Notes under the pieces: model-generated | What the model was told of the DNA's origin: nothing | What the model saw: the letters and a program-made list of their open reading frames with translations, nothing else | Databases searched by the model: none | Shown here: one piece after another, positions 46,211 through 56,348 of the stretch | Numbering within the stretch: the stretch's first letter is position 1 | How the letters are laid out: the number at the start of each line of letters is the position of its first letter | Assembly: GCA_029552125.1 (NCBI GenBank) | Contig: JAKPEE010000069.1 | Location: 1-64,000 of the forward strand | Origin: Bacillota bacterium | GTDB taxonomy: Bacteria > Bacillota > Dethiobacteria > DTU022 | Direction of reading: 5' to 3' | Length of the DNA stretch: 64,000 nucleotides | Translations under genes and position numbers: made by a program

Positions 46211-46246
46211 ATTCCCTCTCCCCTGGTGGGAGAGGGTAGAAGGTGC
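46211..46246 (+). repeat. GC-rich palindromic repeat, copy 2
   Basis: ATTCCCTCTCCCCTGGTGGG followed by AGAGGG matches the hairpin of the 44.8 kb copy. It lies in the 278-base gap before pyrF, which also contains two TATAAT boxes (46336, 46348). Confidence 0.6.
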
Positions 46247-46390
46247 GGGAGCGGTTAACGCCCTGTTTTCTAGATTCACGGGGCTCAGCACAGTAAACGG
46301 CAGTTAAATTGTCTGGACCTGGTTAGCCAGGGCGATATAATTAGCGGTATAATGATTTAGGAAATTTACCGATCGCAGCCAAAAGGGGGC

Positions 46391-47110
46391 TTGAGCATCA
46401 TTAAAGCTGAAGAAAGAATTATCTGCGCCCTGGATGTGCACCAGGCCGCTGAAGCAAAGCGCCTGGTGGAGCAACTGGACGGCCTGGTGAGCTTTTTTAA
46501 AGTGGGGATGCTCCTCTACCTCACCGGCGGTATGCAGTTTGTGCAGTGGTTACAAAAACGCGGGCTTAAAGTATTTCTGGATCTGAAACTTTACGATGTT
46601 CCCGACACCGTCGGCCCGGCCGTGCGCGCGGCTGCCGCGGCGGGTGTGCAGATGCTCACCGTGCACGGCAACCGGGATATATTGCAGCGGGCGGGGGAAG
46701 CGGCTGCCGGAACCGGGTTGAATGTCCTGGCGGTAACGGTTTTGACCAGCCTGGATCAAAACGATCTGGCGGAGTTGGGCTACCCCGTGGCCGTGGCAGA
46801 CCTGGTGTTGAACCGCGCCCGCTGGGCCGTGGAAAGCGGCTGTGCCGGAGTAATTGCGTCACCGCGGGAAGCGGGGAGGCTGCGCAGTGAACTGGGCCGG
46901 GATCCTCTCCTGGTGACGCCCGGTATCCGGCCGGCTGGATTTGCGGTTGGAACGCATAAGCGGGCGGCTACACCGGGTCAGGCTATCCGCGACGGCGCCG
47001 ATTACCTGGTTATCGGGCAGCCCATCATTAAATCTGCGGAGCCGCTGCGGGTTGTGGAAGCGATAATCGGCGAAATCAAGGCGGCGGACGAGTGCAATCC
47101 GGATCAATAG
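46391..47110 (+). CDS. pyrF: Orotidine 5'-phosphate decarboxylase
   Basis: Last step of de novo UMP synthesis: OMP to UMP and CO2. The 239-residue TIM-barrel protein has ICALDVHQAAEAKRLVEQL at the start, the catalytic D64-x-K66-x-x-D69 in LDLKLYDVPDTV, and the phosphate-gripping region VTPGIRPAG. A TTG start at 46391 is chosen because AAAAGGGGG ends one base upstream and no ATG fits the family N-terminus. No other pyr genes are adjacent, so it is a single-gene unit here. Confidence 0.95.
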   Translation: MSIIKAEERIICALDVHQAAEAKRLVEQLDGLVSFFKVGMLLYLTGGMQFVQWLQKRGLKVFLDLKLYDVPDTVGPAVRAAAAAGVQMLTVHGNRDILQRAGEAAAGTGLNVLAVTVLTSLDQNDLAELGYPVAVADLVLNRARWAVESGCAGVIASPREAGRLRSELGRDPLLVTPGIRPAGFAVGTHKRAATPGQAIRDGADYLVIGQPIIKSAEPLRVVEAIIGEIKAADECNPDQ

Positions 47111-47255
47111 CATAAGCTGAAGTAATAATAGGGGACGGGGCGTCTTACTAAATACACGGCCGCACAGCCAGGCTAAACAGGAGAGGCGTTCATAAACGGT
47201 TTTTCTACGGCGATTGTTACCGCTGTAGGGTAAGACAGAGGAAGGAGGCAGTTTT

Positions 47256-47819
47256 ATGGAAAACTGGCCCAATAACCTGGCCGCCCTGGTTCCCTGTTAC
47301 GCCGGAAACGGCGGAAACTGCACCAAAATCTATACCCTGGAAGGAGAAACTGTCCTGGATCGGCGCACGGTCAGGTGGAACCTGCGCCGCCTGGCGCGCC
47401 GTTTCTGTATTGACCTGGAAGCGGCCCGCAGCCGCTATGGTGAACTTTTGGATTGGAGGCAGGGCGTGCCCATCCCTTTCAGCGCTGCGCTGGTGCTGGT
47501 GCCGCTTAAAGTGAGGCATACTGTCGGCAAAAATGACGGCGCCAGCGGCTATTTTAATGCCGCGGCGGTTGAAGTTTCCCCGGGGGAAGGGGTAGAAGGC
47601 TTTCGTTCGGAGCTGTTGCTTCCCGGGGGGCATCGTCTCGGCTGCTGTTATACAGTGCGGACAGTCAAAAAAAGGCTAAAAGCGGGGCAACTGCTGTTAA
47701 AATTTTTTGCCGGGGAAGCAAAACCTGTTGCGGCAGGGGAGAGTCAAACGCCGGAATACAGCCGTTTCCTGGAGCGCCTGTTTATGGCCGCGATTCAGGC
47801 GGCCGGAGCCGGGGAATGA
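47256..47819 (+). CDS. Conserved hypothetical protein, ComK-like?
   Basis: A 187-residue soluble protein. I do not recognise it firmly. The order of features - an ETVLDRRTVRWNLRRLAR start, a middle VPIPFSAALVLVPLKVR, and a late CCYTVRTVKKRLKAG - distantly recalls the competence regulator ComK (about 190 residues, with a central VP-I-P-x-S-like segment followed by a conserved strand) but the ComK WxS-type pattern is not evident. GGAGG lies upstream of the ATG. It converges with the DUF368 gene. Confidence 0.55.
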   Translation: MENWPNNLAALVPCYAGNGGNCTKIYTLEGETVLDRRTVRWNLRRLARRFCIDLEAARSRYGELLDWRQGVPIPFSAALVLVPLKVRHTVGKNDGASGYFNAAAVEVSPGEGVEGFRSELLLPGGHRLGCCYTVRTVKKRLKAGQLLLKFFAGEAKPVAAGESQTPEYSRFLERLFMAAIQAAGAGE

Positions 47820-47842
47820 GCTTTTTTCAGCCCGGCACAGGT

Positions 47843-48604
47843 TCAGGTCTTCTTTCTGCCGCCGAGGCAATAAATCAGCAGCCCGCCGGCCGCGGCGGCC
47901 ATAATTACGCCGGGCGTGATGGCGGCAGGCAGAAGGGCCCGGGTTGAACCGAGAATCAAGCCGGCCAGAAGGAAGGTAATGGCGTTGCTGTAACGGCGGT
48001 ACAGGGCGGAAAGCAGGCGCGCCAGCCCCAGCAGGCCGGTGATACAGCCCGCGCCAAACACGGCAAGGTTAAGCCACTGCCACTGGTTTACGGCCAGGGT
48101 TACATCGTCATAAAGGTTCATGATCACCAGGGCCGCGCTGCCCGAAACGCCGGGTAAAAGCATGGTAGCGCTGGCCACGGCTCCCCCCAGGAAAAAATGA
48201 AAGAGGCTGCCGGGCGGCAGCACGGTCAGGGTGGAGGAAGGTTCGCCGACGATAAAGAATGTTGTGGCAAAGCCCGCAGCGCCCAAAAGGAGCGGGACCG
48301 GAGCGATGCGGGTATTTTCACCGTGCAGCAGCACGACGCGCACCGACAGCACCATGGCCCCCAGAAAGAAGGCCATGAGCAGGTCTTCGGCCCGGCTTAA
48401 CAGGAAGCCGATAATCCGCACAAAGGCCAGGGCCCCGATGGCCCCGCCAGCGAGGTGGAGCAGGTAAGGCCGGACATTGAGCCGGGAAATGCCCTCCAAT
48501 AAACTGCGGTAGAAGCCGAGCAGCAGAATGACTGTGCCGGTGCTGATGCCGGGTATAACGAAAGTGACCCCGATGGCGATGCCCTGTAACAATTTCTTAA
48601 CCAC
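47843..48604 (-). CDS. DUF368 membrane protein, undecaprenyl-phosphate translocase candidate
   Basis: A 253-residue polytopic protein with about eight helices. The opening QGIAIGVTFVIPGISTGTVI matches the DUF368 hallmark (G-x-x-x-x-x-P-G-x-S-x-G-T). A second LLPGVSGSAALVIMNLY segment at about 150-170 is the internal repeat of that motif. DUF368 members (PopT) have been shown to return undecaprenyl phosphate across the membrane in other bacteria. A location near lipid-carrier-dependent glycan genes fits, although it is not in their operon. GTG start at 48604. Confidence 0.88.
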   Translation of the reverse strand: MVKKLLQGIAIGVTFVIPGISTGTVILLLGFYRSLLEGISRLNVRPYLLHLAGGAIGALAFVRIIGFLLSRAEDLLMAFFLGAMVLSVRVVLLHGENTRIAPVPLLLGAAGFATTFFIVGEPSSTLTVLPPGSLFHFFLGGAVASATMLLPGVSGSAALVIMNLYDDVTLAVNQWQWLNLAVFGAGCITGLLGLARLLSALYRRYSNAITFLLAGLILGSTRALLPAAITPGVIMAAAAGGLLIYCLGGRKKT

Positions 48605-48714
48605 AATTTATCCTCGACTGCATGGAGTGAAAAAACTGCCTATAAACCTTCGACAGAGCGCCTGCTTATCCTTTTTTCATCAGTGTTAAATTCGAGTTTT
48701 TCTTTTAAAGCAGG

Positions 48715-48726
48715 CTTTGCTATAAT
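48715..48726 (+). promoter_or_regulatory. Extended -10 promoter for the phosphodiesterase gene
   Basis: TTTGCTATAAT ending at 48726 is an extended -10; -35 is weak (T-rich). It lies in the 290-base divergent gap 48605-48894, which also holds a GC-rich palindrome at about 48782-48822. Confidence 0.5.
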
Positions 48727-48894
48727 TACCATGACCATAACTGGCGCAGCCCGCCGCCCCGGTATACCCTTTGAAGAGGGCTGTCCCCCTCCCCCGGTGG
48801 AAAAGGGGCAGGGAAAGGGGCTGTTTAGCGGCCAGCTAAAAGTATCAAACACGGCCATGCCATGGTCAGCCCTGTCCATGCTGGAGGTGATAAG

Positions 48895-49416
48895 ATGATC
48901 ACCGTGCGCCCGAAGCACCCGGTCAAAAGGATTGGTGTGGTATCGGATACGCATATACCCACGCGGGGAAAGATCCTGCCGCCGGCTCTTTTTCGCCTGC
49001 TGGCGGGGGTGGATTTGATCTTGCACGCGGGAGACCTGGTCACTGCAAAGGTATTGGAAGAGTTGGCGGCACTGGCCCCGGTGGAAGCGGTGGCCGGCAA
49101 TATGGATCCCCCGGAGCTGCATAAACGGCTGGGGCGGCAGAAGTTGATCCGCCTTGCTTCCGTCTCCATCGGCCTGATCCACGGTGACGGCACTTCCAGG
49201 AGTGCAACACCGCTTCGCGCTGCCAAAGCCTTCGCCGCCATAAAACCTGACCTTGTTGTTTTTGGCCACAGCCATGTCCCACTTTATGAAAGCCTGGAGG
49301 GCGTGGCTCTGTTCAACCCCGGTTCGCCGGTAGATCCGCGCCGCGCGCCAGGGCCTTCCTGTGGCCTGCTCAGCGTTGACGGAACTTCAATTCGCGGAGA
49401 AATATTATTTTTATAA
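48895..49416 (+). CDS. YfcE-family metallophosphoesterase
   Basis: A 173-residue calcineurin-like phosphoesterase of the YfcE/MJ0936 group. Metal-binding motifs are in order: VVSDTHIP (D-x-H), LHAGDLV (GD), VAGNMD (GN), LIHGDG and FGHSHVPLYE (GHxH), then FNPGSP. Activity is probably a phosphodiesterase on small substrates; the physiological target is unknown. ATG 48895 is chosen because GGAGGTGA ends four bases upstream. Confidence 0.92.
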   Translation: MITVRPKHPVKRIGVVSDTHIPTRGKILPPALFRLLAGVDLILHAGDLVTAKVLEELAALAPVEAVAGNMDPPELHKRLGRQKLIRLASVSIGLIHGDGTSRSATPLRAAKAFAAIKPDLVVFGHSHVPLYESLEGVALFNPGSPVDPRRAPGPSCGLLSVDGTSIRGEILFL

Positions 49417-49441
49417 TAAATAAAAAGAAGGGGGAAGAAAG

Positions 49442-49627
49442 ATGGCAAGAGAGAGCCTCATGGAAAGAGCAAAACAGAGAATCCTGGAGGAAGCACCGCA
49501 GCAACGCCTGGCCTGCCGTAAAGCTTTCGCCCTGGCCGGAGAACTTGGCTTAACGACTGCGGAAGTAGGAAAGCTATGTAATGAATTGGAGATAAAAATT
49601 ACCCATTGCCAGCTCGGTTGTTTTTAA
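49442..49627 (+). CDS. Small conserved hypothetical protein
   Basis: A 61-residue protein with a predicted helical, HTH-like core (ACRKAFALAGELGLTTAEVG) and a conserved-looking end ITHCQLGCF with two cysteines. I recall this type of small protein from clostridial genomes but know no function. AAGGGGG lies before the ATG. It ends 280 bases before groES; the intervening gap holds the groESL control region. Confidence 0.65.
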   Translation: MARESLMERAKQRILEEAPQQRLACRKAFALAGELGLTTAEVGKLCNELEIKITHCQLGCF

Positions 49628-49793
49628 GGCTAGTGCTGGAGAAAAAGACAATCTCAGTATAAACCCCCACTTAGAAGATCATAATAACCATGTGTACCAA
49701 AGAAAAACTATGAAATGTGGCGAAATGAGGTCATTTAATCTGCCGGATCTATCAATTTTGGGGAATGGAACGCCAGACAAGAAGTAATCATGC

Positions 49794-49822
49794 TTGCGTT
49801 ACCACCTTATATTCGCTACTAT
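49794..49822 (+). promoter_or_regulatory. SigA-type promoter for groESL
   Basis: TTGCGT (49794-49799), 17-base spacer, TACTAT (49817-49822), upstream of the CIRCE element. Confidence 0.6.
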
Positions 49823-49836
49823 TTTTAGTGTATTTA

Positions 49837-49863
49837 TTAGCACTCGGTTATAGTGAGTGCTGC
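49837..49863 (+). promoter_or_regulatory. CIRCE operator (HrcA-binding)
   Basis: TTAGCACTC, a nine-base spacer and GAGTGCTGC. The consensus is TTAGCACTC-N9-GAGTGCTAA; the left arm is perfect and the right arm differs in its last two bases. It lies just downstream of the -10, the usual place for HrcA repression of groESL. Confidence 0.92.
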
Positions 49864-49907
49864 TAAGCCACATCTTTCAAAATCACATCTAAAAGGAGGC
49901 AGAATTG

Positions 49908-50195
49908 ATGAATCTCAAACCTTTAGCTGACCGCATCGTGGTCAAGGTCCTGGAGGCAGAAGAGAAAACCGCCAGCGGTATTGTGCTTCCGGACAAAGCC
50001 AAGGAAAAGCCCCAGGAAGGTGAAGTAATGGCCGTCGGCCCGGGGAAAGTTCTTGACAACGGTACCCGCCTGGAGATGGAGGTAAAAGTGGGCGACAAAG
50101 TTATCTTTTCCCGCTACGCCGGCACCGAAGTTAAAGTAAAGGGCGAAGAATACTTAATTTTAAGGCAAGACGATGTCCTGGCTTTAGTTCAATAA
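49908..50195 (+). CDS. groES: Co-chaperonin GroES (Hsp10)
   Basis: A 95-residue Hsp10. It has [20 protein letters not shown], the mobile loop [19 protein letters not shown] and [20 protein letters not shown]. It caps GroEL and is essential for folding. ATG 49908 has AAAAGGAGG upstream; a TTG three bases earlier is not needed. The CIRCE operator implies heat-shock control through HrcA. Confidence 0.97.
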   Translation: MNLKPLADRIVVKVLEAEEKTASGIVLPDKAKEKPQEGEVMAVGPGKVLDNGTRLEMEVKVGDKVIFSRYAGTEVKVKGEEYLILRQDDVLALVQ

Positions 50196-50220
50196 ATACT
50201 GCGTAAAGGGAGGTTCATAA

Positions 50221-51846
<1,626 letters not shown>

Positions 51847-51864
51847 TAGGCAATATGTAGTAGT

Positions 51865-51902
51865 AAAAGAGGCGGCGTCTGCGGTGCGCCGCCTCTTTTT
51901 TG
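51865..51902 (+). terminator. Rho-independent terminator of groESL
   Basis: AAAAGAGGCGGCG pairs with CGCCGCCTCTTTT, followed by a run of Ts. It may serve both groESL and the convergent Q-rich gene. Confidence 0.93.
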
Positions 51903-51916
51903 GTGTAAAAAGCTGC

Positions 51917-52324
51917 TTATTGAAACTGAAGGCCCGCGGGAGACTGCATCTCGCCACCCTGCTGTTTGTACTGTTGCTGCTGCTGTTGTTGCACCTGCTG
52001 CTGCATCGCCGGAGGATAAGATTGCGGCTGAGTTCCGTACTGGAACTGGCCCGGCTGTGGCTGGATCCCTTGCTGGAACTGCGGCTGCTGGAAAGTGTGT
52101 TGAAAAGTGGGCTGGGTTTGTTGCAACTGCATCTGAATCCGGTCAATTTCCTGGTTAAGCTGATTGCAGAGCTGGTTGAGATTGCGCAATTGCTGCTGGG
52201 CGTTGGCTTCGTACTGGCTAATCTGCTGCAGCTTTTGTGCGTTTTGCTGTTCCGCCTGCTCCAGCTGGCGGATAACCTGTTGCATTTGCTGGATATGCTG
52301 TTTTGCGGGAAACTGGGTGTACAT
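51917..52324 (-). CDS. Glutamine-rich low-complexity protein
   Basis: A 135-residue protein, about a third glutamine. Residues 10-70 are helical and heptad-like (QQMQQVIRQLEQAEQQNAQK), the rest is a Q/P-rich tail (QQQVQQQQQQQYKQQGG) with no globular pattern. It resembles short Q-rich spore-coat-like or hypothetical clostridial proteins, but assignment is not possible. AAAGGAG lies before the ATG on the minus strand. A codon bias artefact from tandem CAG/CAA is possible, yet the ribosome site and start fit. Confidence 0.6.
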   Translation of the reverse strand: MYTQFPAKQHIQQMQQVIRQLEQAEQQNAQKLQQISQYEANAQQQLRNLNQLCNQLNQEIDRIQMQLQQTQPTFQHTFQQPQFQQGIQPQPGQFQYGTQPQSYPPAMQQQVQQQQQQQYKQQGGEMQSPAGLQFQ

Positions 52325-52520
52325 GCCTGTTTCACTCCTTTATTAAGTTTACTTAAAGGTTGCCCCACAATAAAAAAGATATTAATGGTGATTTTTGTAC
52401 TTATAGACAACAATAAGCCTTTTTTGACCCAAAGCAGGATTTATAACCATGCCGGCGAAATATTCAAAATACGATGATAGCGGTGCGGGTATTTAAAAAT
52501 CAGCGCTTAAGGGGTGCGAA

Positions 52521-53231
52521 ATGAAAAAACGAAAAAACCTGGTCCTGCTGCTTTTTATTACCGCAGTGGCCCCTTTTTTATTGACCGGCTGTTTTAAATT
52601 CAGCCTGCACCTTACCGTTAACCGGAACGGTAGCGCCGACGTGGATATCGTCATGGCCGCCTCCCGGACGCTGGTTTCCATGGGGACGGGCCTTGAAAAC
52701 AGCCTCCTCGTTGATAAACGGGAGCAACTGGCCGAACAGGGATTTGCCATCAGCGATTATACCGCCGAAAACCTGACCGGTTTCCAGGCTACTAAAAGGA
52801 TGAAGACGCTGGAAGAGTTCTCTTCACTCGGCCTGGGGGATGATCTCGGCCTGGGGGATCAAGAACTGTTCACCGTGGAGAAGGACTTCTTTTTTACCAC
52901 ATACCATCTTAATGCTGAGATAAATTTGCTAGATCTTATCGGTGATAAAATTGGAATGATGGCCCTCTTTTCCCCGGATATGCGCTTTATACTTACTCTA
53001 CCCGTGGAACCGCTGAAACATAACGCTTCATCTGTTTCCCCTGACGGTAAAACCCTGGTGTGGATCCTCTCTCCGACACAGGTAAATCAGATCTCATTAA
53101 GCGCCAGTGTTCCCAATACTAACGCCCTAGTGACAGTCATACTGGTAGTGCTAATCCTGGTTTTAACCATAGTAATGATTATTGTGCGCCAAAAGCGAAA
53201 GGCCGCGGCGGATGCGCCGGTGAAGAAGTAA
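52521..53231 (+). CDS. LppM-like lipoprotein (DUF3153-type)
   Basis: A 236-residue lipoprotein. Signal peptide LVLLLFITAVAPFLLTGC ends in a lipobox cysteine. The mature part starts FKFSLHLTVNRNGSADVDIV, typical of LppM/DUF3153 domains (beta-rich, extracellular). A C-terminal membrane helix (ALVTVILVVLILVLTIVMII) is followed by a short basic tail, so both ends are membrane-attached. LppM-family proteins affect phagosome interaction in mycobacteria; the role in other Gram-positives is not known. GGGGTG stands ten bases before the ATG. Confidence 0.85.
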   Translation: MKKRKNLVLLLFITAVAPFLLTGCFKFSLHLTVNRNGSADVDIVMAASRTLVSMGTGLENSLLVDKREQLAEQGFAISDYTAENLTGFQATKRMKTLEEFSSLGLGDDLGLGDQELFTVEKDFFFTTYHLNAEINLLDLIGDKIGMMALFSPDMRFILTLPVEPLKHNASSVSPDGKTLVWILSPTQVNQISLSASVPNTNALVTVILVVLILVLTIVMIIVRQKRKAAADAPVKK

Positions 53232-53355
53232 AGCCCGGTTCTAATTTCTGCACCGGCAGGCCTGGTTTGCCATGCGGGCTTTCAGGGTTTCTCGCCGGAA
53301 GCCTTTTTATATTTGGCCCATTAACGCCTATGGCGGTATTAAAGACGGTTCTTGT

Positions 53356-53397
53356 CATTTAAACAGAAGCTGCCCCCGGGGGCGGCTTCTGTTTAAA
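53356..53397 (+). repeat. 42-base near-perfect palindrome
   Basis: ATTTAAACAGAAGC, T, GCCCCC / GGGGGC, G, GCTTCTGTTTAAAT. It is followed by AAAAAA. It lies in the 405-base gap 53232-53636. The arms resemble those of a hairpin at 60103-60149. Possibly a terminator for the minus strand (poly-T would be on that side) or a repeat element. Confidence 0.6.
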
Positions 53398-53636
53398 TTA
53401 AAAAAGTGACCGCCGGCCGCGCTTCCGGTATAAATAAAGGCATCTCTTGATCCGGCAGCGGGAAGAGGGCCATTATCACCGGAATTTTGTGAAAAGTGTG
53501 AAATGACTATCGACAGCAAGACAGCGATCAGGTATAATTTATTTAATTAGATCAATATTTTCCTTTGTTAAATAAGGAGGTGATCAACCTAGTTAAGGAG
53601 TTGAAGCGATAGATCTAAGTTATGGAGGAGGCTGAC

Positions 53637-54791
53637 ATGATCGATTTTTCATTAACGGCGGAACAGCAAGCCGTGCAGAAGATGGCCCGGGAATTTGCCC
53701 GCTCGGAAATTGCGCCGGCCGCCGCCGCCTACGACCGCAGCGGTGAATACCCCCGCGAAATTGTACAGAAAGCTTTTGACGCCGGCCTGGTCTACGCCAC
53801 TGTCCCGGAAGAGTATGGAGGGGGAGGCCTGGGGGCGCTGGACCAGTTGATTATCGCCGAAGAGTTATCCGCCGGCTGTGCGGGCATCTCCAGTTGTATT
53901 GCCATCAATAGCCTGGCAGCCATTCCCCTGGTGCTATTCGGCAGCGAAACGCAGAAAAAGAAGTACCTCGGTTCCGCCTGCAACGAGCGCAAGTTGATGG
54001 CCCTGTGCGTGACCGAACCGGGCGCCGGTTCCGATGTGGCCGCCATGACTGCCACGGCGCGGCGCGTAAACGGCGAATACGTGATTAGCGGCCAAAAGTG
54101 CTTTATCACCAACGGTGGGGTAGCGGACTATTATATTGTTTTTGCCACGGTGGACAAATCCAGGGGCCATAAGGGGATCAGCGCTTTCGTGGTGCCCCGG
54201 GAGACACCGGGGGTGTCCGCCGGTAAAAAAGAAGACAAGATGGGGCAGCGGGCCGCCAATACCACCGATGTTATTTTTGAAGAAGCTGTCGTTCCTGCCG
54301 CCAACCTCATCGGTGAGGAAGGCTTTGGCTTTAAGATAATCATGCAAACTTTCAATCATTCCCGCCCCGGGGTGGCCGCTTCGGCAGTAGGGGTAGCCAG
54401 GGCGGCCATGGAATATGCCCTGAAATATTCCAAAGAGCGGGAGCAGTTCGGGTTGCCCATCTTTATGCACCAGGCGGTTATGTTTATGCTTGCCGACATG
54501 GCCAAGGACATCGCCGCCGGGCGCCTGCTGGCCTGGCTGGCGGCCTGGAAGGGAGAACGGGGCGAAAACAACGCCAAAGAAGCGGCCATCGCCAAGGCGT
54601 TCTGCGGAGACATGGTCATGCGGGTGACCACCGATGCAGCCCAGATATTAGGCGGCTATGGTTATATCAAAGATTACCCGGTAGAGAAATTGATGCGCGA
54701 CGCCAAAGTTTTTCAAATATACGAGGGAACGGCCCAAATCCAGCGCCTGTTGATCGGGCGCGCGCTCTTTCAGGAAAGCCTGTCCGGATAA
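53637..54791 (+). CDS. Acyl-CoA dehydrogenase
   Basis: A 384-residue FAD-dependent acyl-CoA dehydrogenase (short-chain/butyryl-like). Features: FSLTAEQQAVQKMAREFA start, VTEPGAGSDVAAMTATA (FAD-binding), the QILGGYGYIKDYPVEKLMRD motif and catalytic glutamate in IYEGTAQIQRLLI. It oxidises acyl-CoA to enoyl-CoA with electron transfer flavoprotein. ATG 53637 is chosen because GGAGGAGG lies nine bases upstream. The electron-transfer partners are not nearby, so its pathway here is open. Confidence 0.95.
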   Translation: MIDFSLTAEQQAVQKMAREFARSEIAPAAAAYDRSGEYPREIVQKAFDAGLVYATVPEEYGGGGLGALDQLIIAEELSAGCAGISSCIAINSLAAIPLVLFGSETQKKKYLGSACNERKLMALCVTEPGAGSDVAAMTATARRVNGEYVISGQKCFITNGGVADYYIVFATVDKSRGHKGISAFVVPRETPGVSAGKKEDKMGQRAANTTDVIFEEAVVPAANLIGEEGFGFKIIMQTFNHSRPGVAASAVGVARAAMEYALKYSKEREQFGLPIFMHQAVMFMLADMAKDIAAGRLLAWLAAWKGERGENNAKEAAIAKAFCGDMVMRVTTDAAQILGGYGYIKDYPVEKLMRDAKVFQIYEGTAQIQRLLIGRALFQESLSG

Positions 54792-54819
54792 AGCTGTATG
54801 CCTGTGCCGGAAAATTTGG

Positions 54820-54853
54820 CCACAGCGCCCGCTTTTTCAGCGGGCGCTGTGGC
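54820..54853 (+). repeat. Perfect 14-bp stem hairpin
   Basis: GCCACAGCGCCCGC, loop TTTTTCA, GCGGGCGCTGTGGC. There is no T-run after it on either strand, so it is not a typical terminator; it lies in the 109-base gap after the acyl-CoA dehydrogenase gene. Confidence 0.7.
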
Positions 54854-54900
54854 GTAGTGTCTGCGGCGGTAAAAATTTGCGAACCGGTAGGTCTTGAGAA

Positions 54901-56331
54901 TTGCACGCCGAATTAAATATAGATGCAGGCAGTCTTACTTACGCCGGCTGGAGAAGGGAGAGCGGTCTCGTGGAAAAGATGGAGTGCTCTTTAAAATTTA
55001 TCCTTACTGAACCCGCTGGAACGGGGGAGCCACTGCAGGGCGAGGCCCGGGCGGTATTATCGGAAGAGGATTTGACTGTAGCGCCGCGGCACGGCGAAGA
55101 GATTTTTATCTCCCTGCGCGACATCGAGCATATCGCCGCTGAAGATTACCGGTTGGAGCTGTTGCTCTCCTCCGGTGAACAGCTACAGCTCTTTCACCTC
55201 GGCCGGGCCTATGAAGATTTTTTGCGGGAACTGACCCGCCTGCGCCATGAACTGATCAGCAAGGATCTGCTCATGCATGAACGCCAGCGCAAGGAGGGGC
55301 AGGAAGCGCGGCTGGCCTGGCACGGCGCGGACGGAGCGGTTAAGTATGAAGGCCGGGCTGAATTGCGCCTCTATGAAACGGGGCTGGTCATCTTCCCCGC
55401 TACGGGCGACCCTTTCCGGATCCCCTACAGCAGCATTGAGGATGTAAGCGAAGGCGATTATATGCTTACCCTCAATACTGATCCGGGGGAGAGATTAGTT
55501 TTTTCCATGATGGGGCGCGGTTTTGAGCCTTTCCGCGAAGCCTTAAATGAAGTAATGAGCGAGCTGTCAGCGAAGGTACAAAAAACGCTGCAGGAGTTGC
55601 TGCCCGAAGCCGGTCCGGCGTTAATCCGCCAGGCTGCCGGCCTGATGCGAGAAGGAAAGGCGGCCAGGCGCAGCGATTTGGAAGCGCTGTCGCCGCAGTT
55701 GTGGGTTGCGTTGGAGCAGCGTCTCGATGCAGCGGGTCTGCGCCATGAATACGACTTTTTAAAGGAACTGTCGCGCCGGGAAAAGTGCTGCATCGGTATA
55801 AAACGGGGGCTCATGGGAGATTTAACCGGTGATTATATCTGGCTTTTGATGCCCCTGTATAGCAACGCTACCGATAAACCGGGCAATGCCATCGCCATGG
55901 CAGCCGCTTCCGGGAAGGGCGGGGGCCGGGCCACTTATTTTTTTAGAATGGCCGATCCGGAAGAATACCGGCAGTACCGGGACCTGGAAGCCCTGGATCG
56001 GCTGGCCGATACGATGATTACCCGCATCAACCGCTGCATGCTGGCCATAAACTTCCGGCGGGAGCCCATTTATCTTTCTGAAGAGAAGCTGGGGGAAGAA
56101 CAATACCGCAAATACAGGCAGGCGGTGCGCAAAATACCGGCGCTGCAGGAGCTGCGCCGCCTGTTTATCGGCCGCGTTTTTCACCGGACGCCGGAGCAGT
56201 GGGAAGAAGAGGTACAGGAGCTTTTGCACTTAAATAATATCTCTCCTGGCACCTGGAAATGGAGCGGGAGAGGACAAGAATTAGCCGATGACGAATGCGA
56301 AGCGGAACCGGAGGCTCCGGCAGAAGGCTAA
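54901..56331 (+). CDS. Hypothetical protein with repeated PH-like beta domains
   Basis: A 476-residue soluble protein I cannot assign. Residues of about 25-115 and 130-230 each look like a small antiparallel-beta, PH-like domain ending in a helix (LLLSSGEQLQLFHLGRAY, then TLNTDPGERLVFSMMGRGFE). The C-terminal half is helical. There is no signal peptide or membrane helix. The TTG at 54901 is used as the start; upstream ribosome site is weak, so the exact N-terminus is uncertain. It is convergent with trpB2 across a terminator. Confidence 0.6.
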   Translation: MHAELNIDAGSLTYAGWRRESGLVEKMECSLKFILTEPAGTGEPLQGEARAVLSEEDLTVAPRHGEEIFISLRDIEHIAAEDYRLELLLSSGEQLQLFHLGRAYEDFLRELTRLRHELISKDLLMHERQRKEGQEARLAWHGADGAVKYEGRAELRLYETGLVIFPATGDPFRIPYSSIEDVSEGDYMLTLNTDPGERLVFSMMGRGFEPFREALNEVMSELSAKVQKTLQELLPEAGPALIRQAAGLMREGKAARRSDLEALSPQLWVALEQRLDAAGLRHEYDFLKELSRREKCCIGIKRGLMGDLTGDYIWLLMPLYSNATDKPGNAIAMAAASGKGGGRATYFFRMADPEEYRQYRDLEALDRLADTMITRINRCMLAINFRREPIYLSEEKLGEEQYRKYRQAVRKIPALQELRRLFIGRVFHRTPEQWEEEVQELLHLNNISPGTWKWSGRGQELADDECEAEPEAPAEG

Positions 56332-56348
56332 CCGGTCAGGTAAAAAAA

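Noticed and set aside
49707-49790. 25-codon frame before the groESL promoter
   Set aside because: No ribosome site in front and no recognised family; the 49628-49793 stretch otherwise shows nothing I can support.
54820-54853. Terminator for the acyl-CoA dehydrogenase gene
   Set aside because: Stem is perfect but no T-run follows; recorded as a hairpin instead.
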